A stretch of 64,000 bases of DNA, taken from assembly GCF_963678635.1 (NCBI RefSeq), contig NC_087063.1, positions 22,142,701 through 22,206,700 of the forward strand. Direction: 5' to 3'. The notes beneath the pieces are model-generated. The model was not told where the DNA came from and ran no database searches. It worked only from the letters and a program-made list of their open reading frames with translations. Positions 34,441 to 46,657 of this stretch are shown here, piece by piece. Within the stretch, counting starts at the first letter, position 1. Each line of letters opens with the position of its first letter. The DNA comes from Symsagittifera roscoffensis. Lineage: Eukaryota > Xenacoelomorpha > Acoela > Convolutidae. The position numbers were made by a program, and so were the translations under genes.

Positions 34441-36057
34441 TATCTTTTCTCAAAGTATCGGTATTCTCCAATGTATACTTGCTCGTGGAAAATTGTACAA
34501 AATCACATTTTTTTTACCAGTATTTCAGAAACCGAGTATCCTGAGAATTATATCAATAGTACTGCAACACCATCCCATTTTAAATTTTGTCTTTTTTCTA
34601 AGACGTCTGAAAACGGACAATTTTTGTCAAATTAAGACTGGTTTCTTCTACAAAGATAACTCAAAGAAATTATTTTAATGAATATATATACCTATACTGA
34701 TGGAAACACATTGTAATAATTATTCAAGTGCTTCTAAGAACAAAAATGAACAAATCAAGCTTTCCAATTAATTTTTATGGAAAAACACTATTTTATAATC
34801 TTTGTGTTCATTTTTTTTACCTTACAGTAATCTTTGACATATATAACAAAAATTGAAGAACAGCTTTGGTCGAATTTCAAAAATGTTGTTTTTAAACATT
34901 TATTCTGAGAATTAATTTTCCTACTTTTTTATTTTGAATAACAGCAATAGTATCGAAGCAATTTTGCGTTTATTTAAGCAAAAATGTACTGTTTTAAGAG
35001 TACTCTCTAGCATTTTTTGGAAAAAAAATAATAATTCTCTGAAAATAAAAAACGCTTTGAATATGAATAGCTTACATCTGAATGAGTTTTTTTTGTTAAA
35101 ACACTGCTGAATACACTGCTGAATTAAATTATCAGAACAAAAAATATTTAACCTGAAATTTAAGTTGATTTTTTTTCAAATAAAATGAGCTTAAGTAAGA
35201 AAAATATTACCATAAAAATCTTGGTTAGAATTTCAAAAAAAAAACAAAATAGTGCAATTTGTTTTGTGGAAATCGGTCCCAAAATTTCACTTCAATAACG
35301 GATCTTTTCGGCTTTTTCAGTCAACCAATAAATATGTAACAACTACTGAGCCAACCACTGACGTAACTATATCGAAGTAAGCCTCTCACATAGCTCAACT
35401 CAATTTAAGAAGGGTGTGGTCTCCGAAAAAAGCGCACAACATTAAAGAAAAGTTATTAAGCAAAAATTTCGTGTTATAATGGTACAACCAGTCTTTTTTC
35501 TATGAAACAAAAAATATATATAAATTTTTTTTTCAATGTTTTAGATAGTATAGTCAGCCAAAGTTTTGTAGGGCTATGTAAGAGGCTCACTTTGATGCAG
35601 TTATATCACTGGTTGACTGGGTGGTTTCAGCGTAGTTTTTGATTCAATAAAAAATCAAAAATAAGATCCATTTTTAGAATAAATGTCTTGAACAAATTTT
35701 GCAAATTAAATTGCGAGATTTTTAATTCGCTGAAATTCTAAGATCGTCCATTAGTTCAATTGCTTACATAAAATGTTTAAAATGCGCAAAATGTTTTAAA
35801 ATGTATTCAGATGTATATCAAGAGTAGTGGTACTTCAATTCTGTTTGCGCTTTTGATTGCAAAACGGGATATTGAAGAAAAACAAATTTGAAATGGTCTC
35901 ATTATTTGGGTTAACAAAACATAATTATAAAATGGTATAAGATAGCGAAGCTCAATTGCAAACGTATACTTTTTTTATTCATTCTATCTTATACTCACTG
36001 AATAGTCGAAATTGATTTTTCAAAAATAGGGTGCACCGCAAACAAGCCAAAAACTAT
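34441..36057 (+). repeat. 1.6-kb tandem unit 2
   Basis: Direct copy, 1,617 bp, with its foldback at 35,300-35,669. In the 75-codon frame a TGG codon has become TAG (AAGAGTAGTGG), so the frame is not preserved. Confidence 0.85.
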
Positions 36058-37682
36058 TATCTTTTCTCAAAGTATCGGTATTCTCCAATGTATACTTGCT
36101 CATCAAAATTTTTTTAAAATCACTTTTTTCTTACCAGTATTTCAGAAACCGAGTATCCTAAGAATTATACCAATAGTACTGCAACACCATCCCATTTTAA
36201 ATTTTGTCTTTTTTCTAAGACGTCTGAAAACAGACAAATTTTGTCAAACTAAGATCCCCTGGACTGGTTTTTTCTACAATGATAACAAATAGAAATTATT
36301 TTAACGAATAATACCTATACTGCTGGAACCACTTTGTAATACTGCTGGAAACACTGTTCGTAGAGTTTCTAAGAACAAAAATGAACAAATCAAGCTTTCC
36401 AATTAGTTTTTATGAAAAAACACTATTTTATAATCTTTGTGTTCCTTTTTTTACCTTAACGTAATCTTTGACATTTATAACAAAAATTGAAGAACAGCTT
36501 TGGTCGAATTTCAAAAATATTTGTTTTTAAAAATTTATTCTGAGAATTAAATTTCCTACTTTTTTATTTTGAATAACAGCAACAGTATCAATGCAATTTT
36601 GCGTTGGTTTAAACAAAAATGTACTTTTTTAAAAGTACTCTCTAGCTTTTTTGGAAAAAACTAATAATTCTTTGAAAATAAAAAACGCTTTGAAAATGAA
36701 TAGTTTGCATCTGAATGAGTTTTTTTGTTAAAACACTGCTGAATACACTGCTGAATTAAATTATCAGGACAAAAAGTATTTAACCTGAAATTTAGGTTGA
36801 TTTTTTTTCAAATAAGTTGAGCTCAAGTAAGAAAAATATTACCATAAAAATCTTGGTTAGAATTTCAAAAATAATAAAATATTGCAATTTGTTTTGTGGA
36901 ATTCGGTCCCAAAATTTCACTTCAATAACGGATCTTTTTGGCTTTTTCAGTCAACCAATAAATATGTAACAACTACTGAGCCAATCACTGACGTAACTAT
37001 ATCGAAGTGAGCCTCTCACGTAGCTCAACACAATTTAAGAAGGGTATGGTCTCCAAGAAAAGCGCACAACATTAAAGAAAAGTTAATAAGCAAAAATTTT
37101 GTGTTTTAATTGTACAACCAGTCTTTTTTCTATGAAACAAAAAATATATATGTTTTTTCATTGTTTTAGATAGTATAGTCAGCCAAAGTTTTGTAGGGCT
37201 ATGTAAGAAGCTCACTTTGATGCAGTTATATCAGTGGTTGACTGGGTGGTTTCAGCGTAGTTTTTGATTCACTAAAAAGCCAAAAATAATATCCATTTTT
37301 GGAATAAATGTTTGGAACAAATTTTGCAAATTAAATTGCAAGATTTTAAATTCGCTGAAACTCTAAGAAAGTCCATTAGTTCAATTGCTTACATAAAATG
37401 TTTAAAATGCGCAAAATGTTTTAAAATGTATTCAGATGTATATCAAGAGTGGTGGTACTTCAATTCTGTTTGCACTTTCGATTGCAAAACGGGATATTTA
37501 AGAAAATTAAATTTGAAATGGTCTCATTATTTGGGTTAACAAAACATAATTATGATATGGTATAAGATAGCGAAGCTCAATTGCAAACGTATACTTTTTT
37601 TATTCATTTTATCTTAAACTCACTGAATAGTCGAAATTGATTTTTCAAACATAGGGAGCACCGCAAACAAGCCAAAAACTCT
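36058..37682 (+). repeat. 1.6-kb tandem unit 3
   Basis: Direct copy, 1,625 bp, with its foldback at 36,930-37,294. The 75-codon frame is open again at 37,312-37,539. It shares AAGATCCCCTGGACTGG with unit 4, so units 3 and 4 are probably closest relatives. Confidence 0.85.
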
Positions 37683-39650
37683 TATCTTTTGTCAAAGTAT
37701 CGGTATTCTCCAATGTATATTTGCTCATCAAAATTTGTACAAAATCACTTTTTTCTTACCAAAATTTCAGAAACCGAGTATCCTAAGAATTATATCAATA
37801 GTATTGCAACACCATCCCATTTTAAATTTTGCCTTTTTTCTAAGACGTCTGAAAACAGACAAATTTTGTCAAACTAAGATCCCCTGGACTGGTTTTTTCT
37901 ACAATGATAACAAATAGAAATTATTTTAACGAATATATACCTATACTGCTGGAAACACTTTGTAATACTGCTGGAAACACTGTTCGTAGAGTTTCTATGA
38001 ACAGAAATGAACAAATCAAGCTTTACAATTAATTTTTATGGAAAACCACTGTTCTATAATCTTTGGGTTCCTTTTTTTTCCTTACATTAGCCTATGACCT
38101 TTATAACAAAAATTGAAGAACAGCTTTAGCCGAATTTCAAAAACGTTGTTTTTGAAAAGTTTATTCTGACAATTAATTTTCCTACTTTTTATTTTGAATA
38201 AAAGCATTTTTTATTTTGAATGACAGCAACAGAATCGAAGCAATTTTGCGTTTATGCAAACAAAAATGTACTGTTTTAAAAGTACTTTCTAGCTTTTTTG
38301 AAAAAAAGAATAATTTTCTTTTTTTTCAGCACGACAACTTTTATAAAATTACTTTTTTTTTGAAAAAAAAACGCTTTGAAAAAGAATAGCTTCTTCTGAA
38401 TGAGTTTTTTATTAAAACACTGCTGAATACACTGCTCAATTAAATTCTCAAGAGACAAAAAGTATTCAACCTGAAATTTAAATTGATTTTTATTGAAATA
38501 AGTTGAGCTTAGGTAAAAAATTGATACAAAAAAATCTCATATGTTACATCATCCCCATTTGTTACATCTTGAGCGGATTGAACTGGGGGGAAAATTTTCA
38601 AGGAAAAGTTGTTGTTGCCTTTTTAGGGAGACCAAGTTGATTTCCGAGCTTTGCCATAACAGTCGACAAATCTTATTAGCAAAATTTCTTGGCGCCGCTT
38701 TCTAAGTTTCTAAGTTCTTTTGAACATTTTGATTTAAAAAATTTGCATTTGTTTGGCACGCCTTCAAATTTATTATAATGTCTCAGTAAGAATCATCTTT
38801 CCTTAATGAAAGATGATTCTCAGTAAGACTTTATGATAAATTTGAAGCCATATGTCGTGCCAAACAAATGCTTAGAATTTCAAAAGAAATATTATAGTGC
38901 AATTTGTTTTGTCGAACTCGGTCCCAAAATTTCACTTCAAAAACGGATTTTTTTGGCTTTTTCAGTCACCCAATAATTACGTAAGAACTACTGAGCCAAT
39001 CACTGACGTAACTATATCAAAGTGAGCCTCTCCCGTAGCCCAGCAAAATTCAAGAAGGGTATGGTCTCCAAAAAAGCGCACAACATTCAAGAAATAAAAT
39101 ATTATTAAGCAATAATTTTGTGTTTTGATAGTAAAAACAGCATTTTCTCTATGAAACAAAAATAAATATTTTTTTCATTGTTTTATATTGTATTGTCAGC
39201 CAAAGTTTTGTAGGGCTATATAAAAGGCTCACTTTGATGTAGTTAGATCAGTGGTTGACTGGGTAGTTTCACCGTAGTTTTTGATTCACTAAAAGAGCCA
39301 AAATTAATATCCATTTTCGGACCAACTTCTGCAAATTTAATTGCAAGATTTCAAATTTGCTGAAATTCTAAGAACGTCCATCAGTTCAATAGCTAACATA
39401 AACTGTTTAAAATGCGCAAAATGTTTTAAAATGTATTCTGATGTATATCAAGAGTAGTGGTACTTCAATTATGTTTGCGCTTTCGATTGCAAAACTGGAT
39501 ATTGAAGAAAAACAAAATTGAAATGGTCTCATTATTTGGGTATATGGTATAAGATAGCAAAGCTCAATTGCAAACGTATATTTTTTGTATTCATACTATC
39601 TCAAACTCAATGAATAGTCGAAAATGATTTTTCAAAAACAGGGAACACCG
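37683..39650 (+). repeat. 1.6-kb tandem unit 4 with insertion
   Basis: The fourth copy, about 1.97 kb because of a ~0.35-kb insertion at about 38,520-38,885. Its foldback lies at 38,945-39,312. The array ends just before the (AAC)n microsatellite. Confidence 0.8.
38746..38873. repeat. Long hairpin inside the unit-4 insertion
   Basis: GCATTTGTTTGGCACG at 38,746 pairs with CGTGCCAAACAAATGC at about 38,858-38,873. The inner arms, AGAATCATCTTT and AAAGATGATTCT, close an 8-base loop. It has the form of a small foldback MITE. Confidence 0.7.
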
Positions 39651-39751
39651 CGAGCAGTCCAAAAATTTTTTGATCTTGAAGACCATGAACAAGTCTGAAA
39701 AACGACACAATGACATCAGCAAAAACAACAACATCAACAAAAACAGCAATA

Positions 39752-40007
<256 letters not shown>

Positions 40008-40079
40008 ACTGGCTCTGCAAGAAATGGAGATCATCGCTAATCGCATTTGGGGAAGGCATAATTCCAAATAACAACAAGC

Positions 40080-41330
40080 ATCACTGTTAGGCAGAAGCTC
40101 TAGAATTAATTCAGCAAATGTAAACAGTAGTAGGAGACAGTAGTAAAAAACCAGATCATTGCAGGTAGTTACAATTAATGCAAGACATAAGGGCTATAGT
40201 TAGTGCAACAGAAAAATGTTTATCCGAATTGTCAAGGCAAAATTTTTCAAGGCAGCAACAAAAAAAACGTCAGTGATTAATCAAATATGTAGGGAAAAAA
40301 ATTAAATGGTTCGTGAAAAATAATGATGAGATCATGCTCGTGATACAAAAAAAAATATCTAAGGATTTGTTGCTTATAAAGTAATTTAGCGACATGTCAA
40401 AAAACATTGGACTGACCTAAAAGTATCAATTTCTTAAGGGTATAAGGGTTATTAACAATATTTGATAAGAGTATGCTTTTTATACCCAGTAGTCGATTCG
40501 ACTCCCTAGCCAAAGGGCCCTCTCTTCGATGCTGATTTAAGAGCGATCCTAATAGATTTAAGAGCGATTGTTTTTCCAAAGGCACTTTTGGCGCCAATAG
40601 ATTCTAATTTTGTATAGGGTGCGGAATTTTTGGCCAAAACGTCAATTTTGACCTGTTTTTACTAGATTTAATGAGTTCTTACCAAATATATATTCTTGCA
40701 GCAACCAATAGATTGAGACTAACTAAAAAAAAAGGCTGACAAATTTTTCCAGTTTTTTTTCAGAAAACTGAAGACTTAAACCGCGCTCCTCGCGTCCCAG
40801 GCGAGCAAATGGGTGAACCTATGAATTAAAAGATCTTAATACTACATTTGAAGAAAATGACAAGTTATCGTATACTAAGCACACCTTTTTCTTAAAATCA
40901 TGTTTCTATGGCTACTAGATCGGTTAGTTGATGCTCAGTTTTGTTCTATTGCCTGAGCTTGCGAACCGAAGAAACACTATGAACTTCGTTCACGAGTCAT
41001 CTAATGTCTCCAGAAGTCAATTTTGATCCAGTTTCCTTCAACTTTGTTAAATAGGCTCGAATTTCAAACAAACAAACAAGTATGAATAAATCAACTTTTG
41101 AGATCTACTTTCATTTTCGTGTGTTGACTGACCCTCAATCAGATTAGTTTCAAATTTCACACATAGGGTTAAAATCAAATTACTACAGAGAGTTTAATTT
41201 CATATTCCGGGAATTCAGCTCGTTCATCGGCAAAAATAAGTTAAAAAAATTATTTTGAACAAAAATCGGCAGCAAAATCCAGAGAATAACCAAGGAAAAA
41301 ATATTTTAAATCTCAGCAATTGCTTCAAAA
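40080..41330. other. Intergenic, no gene seen
   Basis: No gene or repeat that I can name. The last few hundred bases lie upstream of the trypsin-like start codon, but I see no convincing TATA box or other promoter element. Confidence 0.5.
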
Positions 41331-42046
41331 ATGCGCGTTATTAAATCATTATTAGTTGCAACGTCCTTTTTATGCTCCCTTGCACTTAGTATCCCAGTTG
41401 ACCTTCGAAACAACAGAAACAATATCAAAAACACCAATCTGACCCAAGGAGTTCGTTCGGAAATTGTCAATGGTTTTAGACCGGGGATACAAAGAAAGTT
41501 CTTTGTTCTGATTCATATCACAAGCGATGAGGCACTTCCTTTCTATTGTGGGGGAGCTCTCATTTCAGATGTGTGGGTTCTCACAGCAGCACATTGTCTA
41601 TTTGCACAGCAACGTAATTAATATTTTAACTTGACAAATATTTTTTCTTTAACTTATCAATAATCGGAAAACTTGAAAAAATAGCTCAGTTTGCTAAAAT
41701 TCCATGTGAAAACATCATATAATGTTACAACGCAGCGTGAGCAAAAGGAAAAAAAACTAACTTGAAAAGAAAAACAAATCACGCAAGTTTTTGGCCAATT
41801 CGGTTTGCTTTATTGTTTCAAGGAGGTCAATGAATGCGCCAATTTTACTCATCTTTGTCGACTCAGGCCTCTCATATTTACTATAAAAGTAATCTTGTAT
41901 ATGTTTCAGCGTGGCGGGTGTTCGTAGAGGTGGGCTCCTTTCTCACTCAACCGAGGAAAAACAGAATCCACAAGGTGCTCACCTGGTATATTACAGGAGG
42001 GTTAGTTGCGATTGTATTAACAGTTTTTGAGCATTTAACACATTAA
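41331..42046 (+). pseudogene. Truncated trypsin-like (S1) serine protease gene
   Basis: Exon 1 (41,331-41,613) starts with a signal peptide (MRVIKSLLVATSFLCSLALS), then a short propeptide, IVNG where trypsins have IVGG, and CGGALISDVWVLTAAHC with the catalytic His57. A phase-1 intron (41,614-41,909, GTAATT...TTTCAG) leads to exon 2, which reads VFVEVGSFLTQ and then LVAIV. LVAIV occupies the place of the usual DIAIV, so catalytic Asp102 appears to be replaced. A stop follows at 42,044. The remaining half of the fold, including GDSGG with the catalytic Ser, is not found nearby; a repeat boundary starts at 42,208. An unseen further intron is possible. I read it as a gene fragment or an inactive homolog, not an active protease. 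Confidence 0.75.
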
Positions 42047-42574
42047 GTGGCAGTCCGGGACTTTTTGGAGTTTGACCCACTTGTTAGCTTTGGAATCCTA
42101 TGTCCGTCCAAACTTACGAGGAACCGGATTAGCAAATGTGTACTTAAGCATCTGACTACACTTTACAACAGCTGGCTAAACAAAACAGGAACTTATAGTG
42201 ATAAGTTCCCGGGTTGACAATATGTATGAAAATAGCAAAAAAGCATTTTGTTCATCTATGAAATTGTATGACAAGCATTTTTTCCATACTATGAAATTGT
42301 ATGATAAGCATTTTTTCCATAAATGAAAATTCAAAAAAATTTTGTTTCGAAAATTTGTGTTTCAACCGAAACACTAACCAAGGATATTTTGTCATGAGAA
42401 AACCCTCACACTTGAATTGAATTTGAATTTGAATTCGATACAATTATACACAATAATAAAGAAATTATATGTATAATGCATCAGGAGTATCTATACGGGC
42501 TGTGCAGCCCATAAAGTAGCACCCCAGCAACGGAAAAAAAATTGGAGATAATAGTATACTTAAATTAGCCTATA

Positions 42575-44122
42575 TTATAACAAAATTTCCATCAACACCT
42601 TGTTATCTCTGATATATAATAAGAAAAGCTGCTTTTTGAATCTTGCGAGCTGATGACTTGAATAACTTTTCAAATCAGTAGGTAAAAGATCATTTTTTTG
42701 CAGAAAATTGAAGCATTTTACTATTTTACCTTCAATTGATTTTTCAGTGATACACGACTTCGTAAAAAAAGAATTAACGAGACCCTTACTCGAAAACCTT
42801 GTCATTCTTTTGGCCTTAACGTTATGTTTTTCCAAGAATTTTAACGGTGGTGTTCCATGAACCTGCAATACTGTTTCGGACACTAATTGCCTCAAAAACA
42901 TATCATGAACAGTTTCAATATTATGTTCTTCAAAAATATGTGATATATGTTCAAATTTTCTTTTGAATGCAATGGTGCGCAATAATTTTTTTTGGGCTAC
43001 TAAAATTTTCATGAGATTTTGCTTAGATGAGCATCCATAAACCATGAGTCCATATGATATTACTGGTACGATATATGATTTGTAAAAAAGAATTAAGGCA
43101 TTTTTCGAGAAATAATTTCGAGCTCGATACAAAATTCCATTGAACTTGGCCATTTTAAGGCAAATTAAATCAATATGCTGAGAAAATTTCAATTTGTTAT
43201 CAATGGTTACTCCTAAATACTTAAAAGAACTAGTATAGGTTAGATTATTTTCTCCTATATAAAAAGTGTTTTGATTACTGAAATTCTTTCCAAAGCACAT
43301 TAGTTTAGATTTCCCGGTGTTGATGGTAAGTTTGTTACTTTTGCACCAGTCATCAACTTTTGACAGTTCCTTTTGCAAGTTTAGCTGTATTGAGGTTGAT
43401 GATTCACTTACAATCATTGTTGTATCATCCGCAAAAAGAGTTATTTCACTGTAGTCTAAATGGTCTGTTATATCATTGATGTAAAGCAAAAATAATAAGG
43501 GACCTAACACTGAACCTTGTGACACTCCACATGTTATGTTTTTTAAAGACGAGATTTCTAAGCCATTTTTAACAAATTGTCTTCTATTTTGAAAATAATT
43601 CTTTAGCAAATTTCCAAATTTTCCCCGAAATCCCAATAGGCACAGTTTTTCAAAGAGTATATCATGATTAACTGTATCAAATGCTTTCTTAAGATCTACA
43701 AAAATAGCAAATCCGTACTGTTTTCTCTCAATCGATTTCCTGATATATTCTGTTATTTTAGTGATGGCATGAACACATGAATGATTTTTCTGAAATCCAA
43801 ACTGTTTGGTAGAAATTATTTGAAACTTTGTTGCGAAAGACATCATTCGCTTATATAACAATTTCTCGAAAATTTTACTGAAAGATGTTAACAAGCTGAT
43901 TGGTCTATAGTTGTTAGGAATATCCCAACTTCCCTCCTTATGCAACCCAAGAATTTTTGCTATTTTAAACGAGTCGGGAAATGTTTCAAGATGTATGCAT
44001 TGGTTAAAAACTGAAGTCAAGTAGGGTGCGATGACTGGTGCACAAATTTGAACAATATTATTACTCAGACCATCATGACCAGAGGAAGCTTTGTTTTTTA
44101 AAGAAGTAATCACTTTGTTCAT
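42575..44122 (-). pseudogene. LINE ORF2, reverse transcriptase part
   Basis: A 515-codon open stretch covers most of the RT and the C-terminal region. Motifs are ASSGHDGLSNNI, NNYRPISLLTSFSKIFEK, IFVDLKKAFDTVNHDIL with the first catalytic Asp, GVSQGSVLGPLLFLLYIND, LFADDTTM with the FADD catalytic box (near 43,420-43,440), and FKYLGVTID. The C-terminal ~200 residues are typical of the CR1/Jockey type. Its first ATG is internal to ORF2, and the join to the endonuclease is lost to frameshifts and stops in 44,123-44,499. Confidence 0.92.
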
Positions 44123-44499
44123 CTCAATTTCATCAGCGAAATGAAGCGCACATGTGTGTTCAATTGAAGGACTTTTAAAAACAAAATTATCTGTTTTTTT
44201 TTATGCTATCAGCCAGACGTTGTCCAATATTGGCAAAAAAATCATTCATGTGTCAACATCTATTTTACATTTTTGCTCACGGTATTTGTTAGAGAAGGTA
44301 TTGAAAACCTTAAACTTAGACGAGGCATCGGAACAATTGTTCATCTTTGAATCATAAAAATTTCAAATAGCATTCCGCGTGGCTGATTTCGCAAAATTTT
44401 TCAGTTTTCGGAAGTTTTCACAATTCTCGATAGATGGTTTTCAAATCATTTGTTTGTGAGCTTCATCTCGCCTTCGACATGCTACAACAACTTCTTTTG

Positions 44500-45423
44500 T
44501 TAGCCAGTGTTTTTTATTTTTTTAGTGCACTTTTTCACGGGAGCAAATTTATCAAAAACTTCCAAAATTGTTTGGGTTATTATAGCAATTGTTTTATCAA
44601 CATCTTTTTCAATAGCTAGGCATTTTTTCAATTTTTGGTCTAATAAAAAAAGAAATTTTAGCAACTTATTCGCGTTTTCCAATGGCTTCATATCCCTGTA
44701 TGAAGTGTTTCGAATTTTTTGTTTAAATACAAAAAATGGGAGAGAAAATTTTAATGCGTAATGATCACTTAAAGATGTTTTCAGAACTTGAACATCACTT
44801 TTTTTATTCGATATGAAGTGATCCAGGCATGTCGAAGATTTTGTTGTTACCCGTGTTGCTTCACTTTCATTAACAGTTAAGTCAAAAAAAGTCAAAATCA
44901 TCCGGTATTCTTCAATAACACCATATGACCGTGTATTAAGTAAATCTATATTAAAATCACCAACCAGATACATTTCAGAAGAAAAAGTTTTGATGTCATT
45001 TAGTAATTGGTCAAGTTGGGCAAAAAAATTCCTGATCTTAAAAGATGGTGGTCTATAAATTATGGTCAAGCAAAATTTTTTGCCCGAAGAATTCAAAAAC
45101 TTAACCATTACATGCTCAATTTCATTTTCATGCACAGTATATGAAAAATCCAGGTCATTTCTTACAAAGAAGGCCACTCCCCCTCCAATTCTGTTAGGAC
45201 GATTAATGAAAACTCCTTTGTGGTACCCATCAAGTCCATAAATATTAACTTCATCGTTTTGATTGAGCCAAGTTTCACATAACGCAACTACTGCCGGCCT
45301 AATTGAAAGTGAAGCAACAAGTACACATAGCTGGTCATGATGGTTACGCAACGATTGCACATTTAAAAATAAAACATCTCCACTTTTCTCCATTAGGATA
45401 ACCAGGTTGTACCCTTTAAACAA
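44500..45423 (-). pseudogene. LINE ORF2, endonuclease part
   Basis: The 307-codon N-terminal part of ORF2. Visible exonuclease-endonuclease-phosphatase motifs are FLNVQSLRNH, LCETWL with the catalytic Glu, GGGVAFFVR, IYRPPS, LVGDFNIDLL with catalytic Asp/Asn, and SDHYAL with the catalytic Asp-His pair. The enzyme would nick target DNA to prime reverse transcription. The motif set is complete, but the frame stops at 44,500 before the RT, so ORF2 is broken. Confidence 0.88.
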
Positions 45424-45471
45424 AAACTAAAAGTATTTCTTTAACTTTTTGAGATAGAAGTCACTTCTCCT

Positions 45472-46368
45472 TTAACATTCTGCATTGTGTGAATTTTCAG
45501 GTTGAAATAGTGCTTTGTTCGCTCCAACAAGTTTGTCATCAGTATTATCTCTCTGCGGTTTTTTTCGTAATTGAATATAATCAGTTAGTAACTCAACACC
45601 AGCTCTTTCTTCCGGAGAGTCCCGCAGCCTTTTCAATAAATTTCTAATTTCACCATCAGTATCCTTTGGAATATGGATTTGATCTGTTGTACACGAATTT
45701 TCAACCACATCTTTTTTTGTATGTCGTTTAACAGCTCTCACACAAATATCGTCAACAGCCTTTGTCGAGTTCACATTAACCGTAAAAAATTTGCCCTCTT
45801 CCGTTTTTTGATAAACTTTCACCTGACAATTAGAGGTGGTTGTGATTAAACCCAGGGAATCCGCGTACTTTTTTATGTCACGATCGTTTGGAGGTAGCCG
45901 TTCTTTAAAAAATATCGAATACCCATTTTTAGGATTTTTTACACTCGCTAACCAACTCCTTCTCGAATAAACCTCGTTTTTTTCTTCGAAATATATGAAT
46001 TTGATGATGACAGCTGGGGGGCGATTAAGGTCTCTCCAGGGTCCGAAAAAATGGCAAGCCTTAAAATTGCTCGGGGTCGTATCATTATTCAAAAAGTTTC
46101 GTAAGAAGTTGCAAACCTGTTGAGAGAGTGTCAAATCTTTATCATCAACCAATGGTAGATTCTCCATAATAACACAGTCCTTTGATGTGTAGCGTTCCTG
46201 TCCACATACTCTCACCTCAAGGTCTGTAATATTGTTTTGTAATCTGGTAATTATTTGATCTTTCTCTGAATTTTGTTGTAGGAGAAAATCAAGAACAGGA
46301 TCCTGGATCTTCCCAATGGTCTTCTTAAAGACCTCTAAGTTGCTGCTCTGGTTTATAATAGTATCCAT
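45472..46368 (-). CDS. LINE ORF1 protein
   Basis: An intact frame of 298 codons, starting at the ATG at 46,366-46,368. The N-terminal ~55 residues have the heptad-like charge pattern of a coiled coil. The middle part (ACHFFGPWRDLNRPPAVIIK) resembles the nucleic-acid-binding domain of CR1/Daphne/Crack-type ORF1 proteins, which is related to the baculovirus FP-type domain. Its role would be to coat element RNA. It lies just upstream of ORF2 on the minus strand with a gap of about 50 bases. The family assignment comes from pattern and position. Confidence 0.65.
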   Translation of the reverse strand: MDTIINQSSNLEVFKKTIGKIQDPVLDFLLQQNSEKDQIITRLQNNITDLEVRVCGQERYTSKDCVIMENLPLVDDKDLTLSQQVCNFLRNFLNNDTTPSNFKACHFFGPWRDLNRPPAVIIKFIYFEEKNEVYSRRSWLASVKNPKNGYSIFFKERLPPNDRDIKKYADSLGLITTTSNCQVKVYQKTEEGKFFTVNVNSTKAVDDICVRAVKRHTKKDVVENSCTTDQIHIPKDTDGEIRNLLKRLRDSPEERAGVELLTDYIQLRKKPQRDNTDDKLVGANKALFQPENSHNAEC

Positions 46369-46536
46369 TGTATAAAGGAATATTAATTAAAAACAAACCG
46401 TAAAGTGTTTAAACTGAGCTTTTAAGAAAATTGAATTGATCTTTTCTGAATTCGGAATGTTTTTTTTCACACTCAGCAAGAAAGTTTTGCAAGAAAGCGA
46501 CCAACTGCTCTCTACGCGTTCATCTATGTTTTTTGA

Positions 46537-46657
46537 TGGTTTTAGCCATGACAGTCAATTTTAACATTTTCACATGGAAATATATACCAACAACTTGGTG
46601 GTTTTAGCCATGACAGTCAATTTTAACATTTTCACATGGAAATATATACCAACAAAG
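46537..46657. repeat. Two-copy 62-bp tandem repeat
   Basis: The unit TGGTTTTAGCCATGACAGTC... through AATATATACCAACAA occurs at 46,537 and 46,599 with almost no difference. It lies just beyond the LINE 5' end and may belong to its promoter or to the host sequence. Confidence 0.85.

Larger units (their letters stand above)
42405..46400 (-). mobile_element. LINE (CR1/Jockey-type), near full length, inactive
   Basis: The minus strand carries ORF1, then an apurinic-type endonuclease and a reverse transcriptase, the layout of non-LTR elements of the CR1/Jockey superfamily. The 3' end is a short microsatellite of CAAATT/CAATT units near 42,405-42,435, as is common in these families. ORF2 is split by a damaged stretch at 44,122-44,500, so the copy cannot make a complete ORF2 protein. 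The exact 5' end and target duplication are not evident. Confidence 0.88.

Noticed and set aside
40480-40600. tRNA-like or SINE-like sequence near GATTCGACTCCCTAGCC
   Set aside because: GATTCGA looks like a B-box fragment, but there is no matching A box or cloverleaf.
44154-44761. Plus-strand frames over the LINE
   Set aside because: Phe-rich antisense frames of ORF2.
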